Position numbers and translations under genes: made by a program | The notes under the pieces: generated by a model | Seen by the model: only the letters and a program-made list of their open reading frames with translations | Databases searched by the model: none | Told to the model about the DNA's origin: nothing | Part shown: in pieces, positions 5,224-7,698 of the stretch | Position numbering within the stretch: position 1 is the first letter of the stretch | Layout: each line of letters opens with the position of its first letter | From: Cytophagales bacterium | Lineage (GTDB): Bacteria; Bacteroidota; Bacteroidia; Cytophagales; Amoebophilaceae | NCBI GenBank assembly: GCA_022360235.1 | Contig: JAKSDE010000464.1 | Span: forward strand, 1 to 7,698 | DNA length: 7,698 nt | Direction of reading: 5' to 3'

Positions 5224-7326
5224 ATGTCAGTTTGGTCACCCTTTCCTTTTGTAAGAATTACCCTTGTCTTTGTAGGGGGTATACTCGTTGCGTATCACTT
5301 TGAAGATTATCTTTTCATAGTAGGAGCGTCCCTGTTACTACTTTTTATTACCTACCTAGTGTTAGTGAAAACTATCCCCAAGCCCACATTTCACCAATGG
5401 AGCCCATGGCTAGGGTGCCTAGGACTTAGCTGTATCTTTTTAGCAGGCTATGGATGCTTAGTATTGCATACAGCAACCAACTTCAGCAACCATCTTATTC
5501 ACTGGGCAGCTACGATTGAAGCTTATGAAGCCATCACCTTAGAAGACACTCATGAAAAGGGAAAAAGCATGCGTACCACTGTGGCGGTAAGAAAAGCACG
5601 AATCAAGGGGAAATGGCGGGAGATGGAAGGTAAAGTTAAGCTTTACCTACCTAGCAATGATACGCTTAACATTTCTTATGGGGATATTTTGTTAATTCGA
5701 GGTAGACCGCAGACTGTTTCACCTCCACGCAATCCAAATGAATTTGACTATCAATGCTTCTTAGGCTATGCCAATATTTATCATCAGCATGTTGTAAGAG
5801 GTGAACATGTGTGTGTCTTAGCACATAGGCCTCCTAACCCTCTCAAAGCATTCTCTTTAAAGCTTAGAAGCTATTTTGAAAATACATTAGCACAATATAT
5901 CAATAACAAAGAAGCGCGTGGAATAGCACTTGCCCTACTACTAGGAATAAAAGATGAGCTAGATGTTACCATGAAAGAAGCTTATACAAACGCAGGAGTC
6001 ATGCATATTTTAGCAGTTTCAGGATTACACGTGGGGATGCTTTACTGGTTTTTGCGCGTTTTGTTAGAACGCTTTAATATTATTCGGCGCTCGAAGTGGT
6101 TTGTCTTTATAGTCTCATTGAGCGTACTATGGCTTTACGCCTTTATCACAGGCCTACCTCCTTCGGCTATGCGGGCTACTACTATGTTTACTTTTATCAT
6201 GGTTGCCCAAACGATTGACAGGCAGAGCAACATGTATAACTCCCTAGGTGCTTCTGCCTTTTTACTATTGCTGTTCGATCCGCTATTAATCTTCGCGGTT
6301 AGCTTTCAACTATCCTATCTCGCCGTGCTAGGCATCGTTTATCTACAACCTAAAATTTACCGCTGGCTGACCTTTGATCACGGGTTGCTGGATAAGCTTT
6401 GGGCACTTTCTTCTGTATCGTTGGCTGCTCAGCTAGCGACTACCCCTATCAGTTTGTATTACTTTCATCAGTTTCCCACGTATTTTTTGATTGCTAATGG
6501 GGTAGTGGTACCAGCCGCTTTTCTCATTGTAGGAACAGGCTTGCTAGTGTTGTTGACTAGCTTTTGGAAAGAACTTAGTGTCTGTGTTGGCTGGCTTCTT
6601 GCAAAAACTATCTTGTTCGTCAACCAGTTTATCTGCTGGATTAACAAACTGCCCTTTAGCTTAATAGATAATATTTTTTTAGATACAGCTGCGTTGTTGC
6701 TTCTATATGGTCTGCTCGTAGCGCTATTGATTTTTTTACAAATAAGAAAGGTCAAATATTTGATGGCAGCCAGTACGATAGCCTTGATTTTTTTTGTACT
6801 ATCGATGAAAAGAATCTTACAGCAACAATCGCAGAAGAAAGTCATTTTTTACAGTATCAATCATCAGGCAGTAGCATTTGTAAATGGAAGGCACAGCATA
6901 CTCTGGGTTGATAAGCGTTTTAAAGAAGATAAGTATACCTACCCTATTGCTCCTCATCAGTTAGCGATGGGCGTTACTTCCATTGCCCGTTATTCATTTG
7001 AGGAACTAGCAAAAAAGCAAGTACTCCCTTTGAAGGCATGGAAAGGAGGGAAGGTGGTTGTTTGGCAGCAAAAAATATTTATATTTATCGATAAGCATAG
7101 CGTTGCTTTACCAAACTTTGCTCAAAAAATAAAGACAGACTTTTTAGTAATAGAAGAGAATGCGGTGAATGCACTTCAAGCCTTGCTCGAGCGGTTTGAT
7201 GTTGGTAAGCTAATCATTGGTACTTCTAATAAAAAGCAGCTTGCTTTACAGCTAAAAATTCAGGCTGAGGCGTTAAATTTGCCTAGCCACTTGCTTCAAC
7301 AAGGAGCACTGACAATTGATTTATAG
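5224..7326 (+). CDS. comEC: ComEC/Rec2 family competence protein (DNA uptake channel)
   Basis: ComEC is the inner-membrane channel that carries single-stranded DNA into the cytoplasm during natural transformation. The 700-residue product opens with membrane segments near 10-24, 29-47 and 61-82. A DUF4131-type extracytoplasmic beta domain follows (about 90-195, including GDILLIRGRP). The Competence domain (about 230-525) has the hallmark HILAVSGLHVGM at 261-272, GLPPSAMRA at 310-318, FAVSFQLSYLAVLGI at 357-371 and multiple helices. The C-terminal part (about 540-700) sits where other ComEC proteins carry a metallo-beta-lactamase domain but shows no HxHxDH motif; this short degenerate form is, as I recall, usual in Bacteroidota. 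A stop codon directly precedes the ATG, fixing the farthest start at 5224. The next gene begins 29 bases after the stop. Other competence genes are not visible in the window, so activity in transformation is inferred from the family. Confidence 0.94.
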   Translation: MSVWSPFPFVRITLVFVGGILVAYHFEDYLFIVGASLLLLFITYLVLVKTIPKPTFHQWSPWLGCLGLSCIFLAGYGCLVLHTATNFSNHLIHWAATIEAYEAITLEDTHEKGKSMRTTVAVRKARIKGKWREMEGKVKLYLPSNDTLNISYGDILLIRGRPQTVSPPRNPNEFDYQCFLGYANIYHQHVVRGEHVCVLAHRPPNPLKAFSLKLRSYFENTLAQYINNKEARGIALALLLGIKDELDVTMKEAYTNAGVMHILAVSGLHVGMLYWFLRVLLERFNIIRRSKWFVFIVSLSVLWLYAFITGLPPSAMRATTMFTFIMVAQTIDRQSNMYNSLGASAFLLLLFDPLLIFAVSFQLSYLAVLGIVYLQPKIYRWLTFDHGLLDKLWALSSVSLAAQLATTPISLYYFHQFPTYFLIANGVVVPAAFLIVGTGLLVLLTSFWKELSVCVGWLLAKTILFVNQFICWINKLPFSLIDNIFLDTAALLLLYGLLVALLIFLQIRKVKYLMAASTIALIFFVLSMKRILQQQSQKKVIFYSINHQAVAFVNGRHSILWVDKRFKEDKYTYPIAPHQLAMGVTSIARYSFEELAKKQVLPLKAWKGGKVVVWQQKIFIFIDKHSVALPNFAQKIKTDFLVIEENAVNALQALLERFDVGKLIIGTSNKKQLALQLKIQAEALNLPSHLLQQGALTIDL

Positions 7327-7355
7327 TTCGCTAGTAGTATAACGTAGTATTTTCT

Positions 7356-7698
7356 ATGGCATTGATCCAATATTCAACAAAAGAAGGCATCGCTTCCATT
7401 ACACTCAATCGTCCTGAGAAAAGGAATGCGTTGAATTTTCAGATGGTTAGCGAGTTGCGTGAAGCTTTGAAGAGAGCTGCGCAAGATAAGCAAGTTAAGG
7501 TAATCATTTTAAAAGCAGCAGGTAAAGTTTTTTGCGCCGGTGTAGACCTAGCTTCTATGGCACAACTCGAATCGTTTGAAGCGCATCTCAAAGACGCTCA
7601 CCACTTACAAGAACTTTTTTACAGCATCTACACCCTTAAAAAGGTTGTTATTGCTCAAATTGAAGGCCATGCGGTGGGTGGAGGTTGTGGCTTAGCCA
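7356..7698 (+). CDS. Enoyl-CoA hydratase/isomerase (crotonase) family protein, 3' end beyond the window
   Basis: The first 114 codons of a crotonase-fold enzyme; the family acts on acyl-CoA thioesters (hydration, isomerisation and related chemistry). Visible marks are the N-terminal ITLNRPEKRNALN (15-27), the CoA-binding and oxyanion-hole strand VFCAGVDLASM (58-68), and the second oxyanion-hole segment GHAVGGGCGLA (104-114). In classical hydratases the residue after GGGC is the catalytic Glu (rat Glu144), but here it is Gly112. This is also seen in related subfamilies such as some methylglutaconyl-CoA hydratase-like and isomerase-like members, so substrate and exact reaction are open; the second acidic residue would lie past the window. 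The ATG is 29 bases after comEC, suggesting co-transcription, with no functional link apparent. The frame is open to the window edge, so the gene is cut, not broken. Confidence 0.94.
   Translation, partial: MALIQYSTKEGIASITLNRPEKRNALNFQMVSELREALKRAAQDKQVKVIILKAAGKVFCAGVDLASMAQLESFEAHLKDAHHLQELFYSIYTLKKVVIAQIEGHAVGGGCGLA

Noticed and set aside
6468..6845. 125-residue minus-strand frame inside comEC
   Set aside because: It is antisense to the conserved Competence domain and its sequence reflects the complement of membrane-helix codons.

Overview
The window looks like AT-rich chromosomal DNA from a member of the Bacteroidota, most likely a Cytophagales-type lineage. The basis is: a signal-peptide gene pair that resembles the Bacteroidota-restricted DUF6452/DUF6048 families, a ComEC of the Bacteroidota type with a C-terminal domain lacking metal ligands, start codons without Shine-Dalgarno sequences, and a perfect match to the Bacteroidota -7 promoter element (TAnnTTTG). 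The exact genus cannot be told from the sequence.

Layout. Two divergent gene groups flank a 727-bp gene-poor spacer (4497-5223). Leftward from the spacer run a putative DUF6452-like lipoprotein (4496-3948), an overlapping DUF6048-like outer-membrane protein (3955-3077), a 345-bp gap filled largely by a heptanucleotide tandem array (2794-3003), truA (2731-1970), and an MsbA/LmrA-type ABC exporter half-transporter (1973-162) whose outermost start overlaps the truA stop by four bases. Rightward run comEC (5224-7326) and, 29 bp later, the first 114 codons of a crotonase-family enoyl-CoA hydratase/isomerase that is cut by the window edge.

How the parts work together. The two left-most envelope genes probably act as a pair, since they are adjacent, overlapping and both exported. 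TruA (tRNA pseudouridylation) and the exporter are a translationally compact pair without an obvious common pathway. ComEC is the inner-membrane DNA channel of natural transformation. The crotonase is probably co-transcribed with it by proximity only.

Most notable non-coding signals. (1) The array is 30 in-register, indel-free copies of GTTCYGR. Only three of the four possible variants occur, exactly ten times each, in a strongly cyclic order that implies an ancestral 21-bp unit. (2) The motif AAGGGTCGACTAT occurs as a 13-bp inverted pair 206 bp apart inside the large spacer, with a near copy downstream of the exporter gene and a partial copy at the window start, suggesting ends of a decayed or miniature repeat element. 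No complete insertion sequence, CRISPR array, tRNA or rRNA was seen, and no unmistakable new multi-gene system is present.
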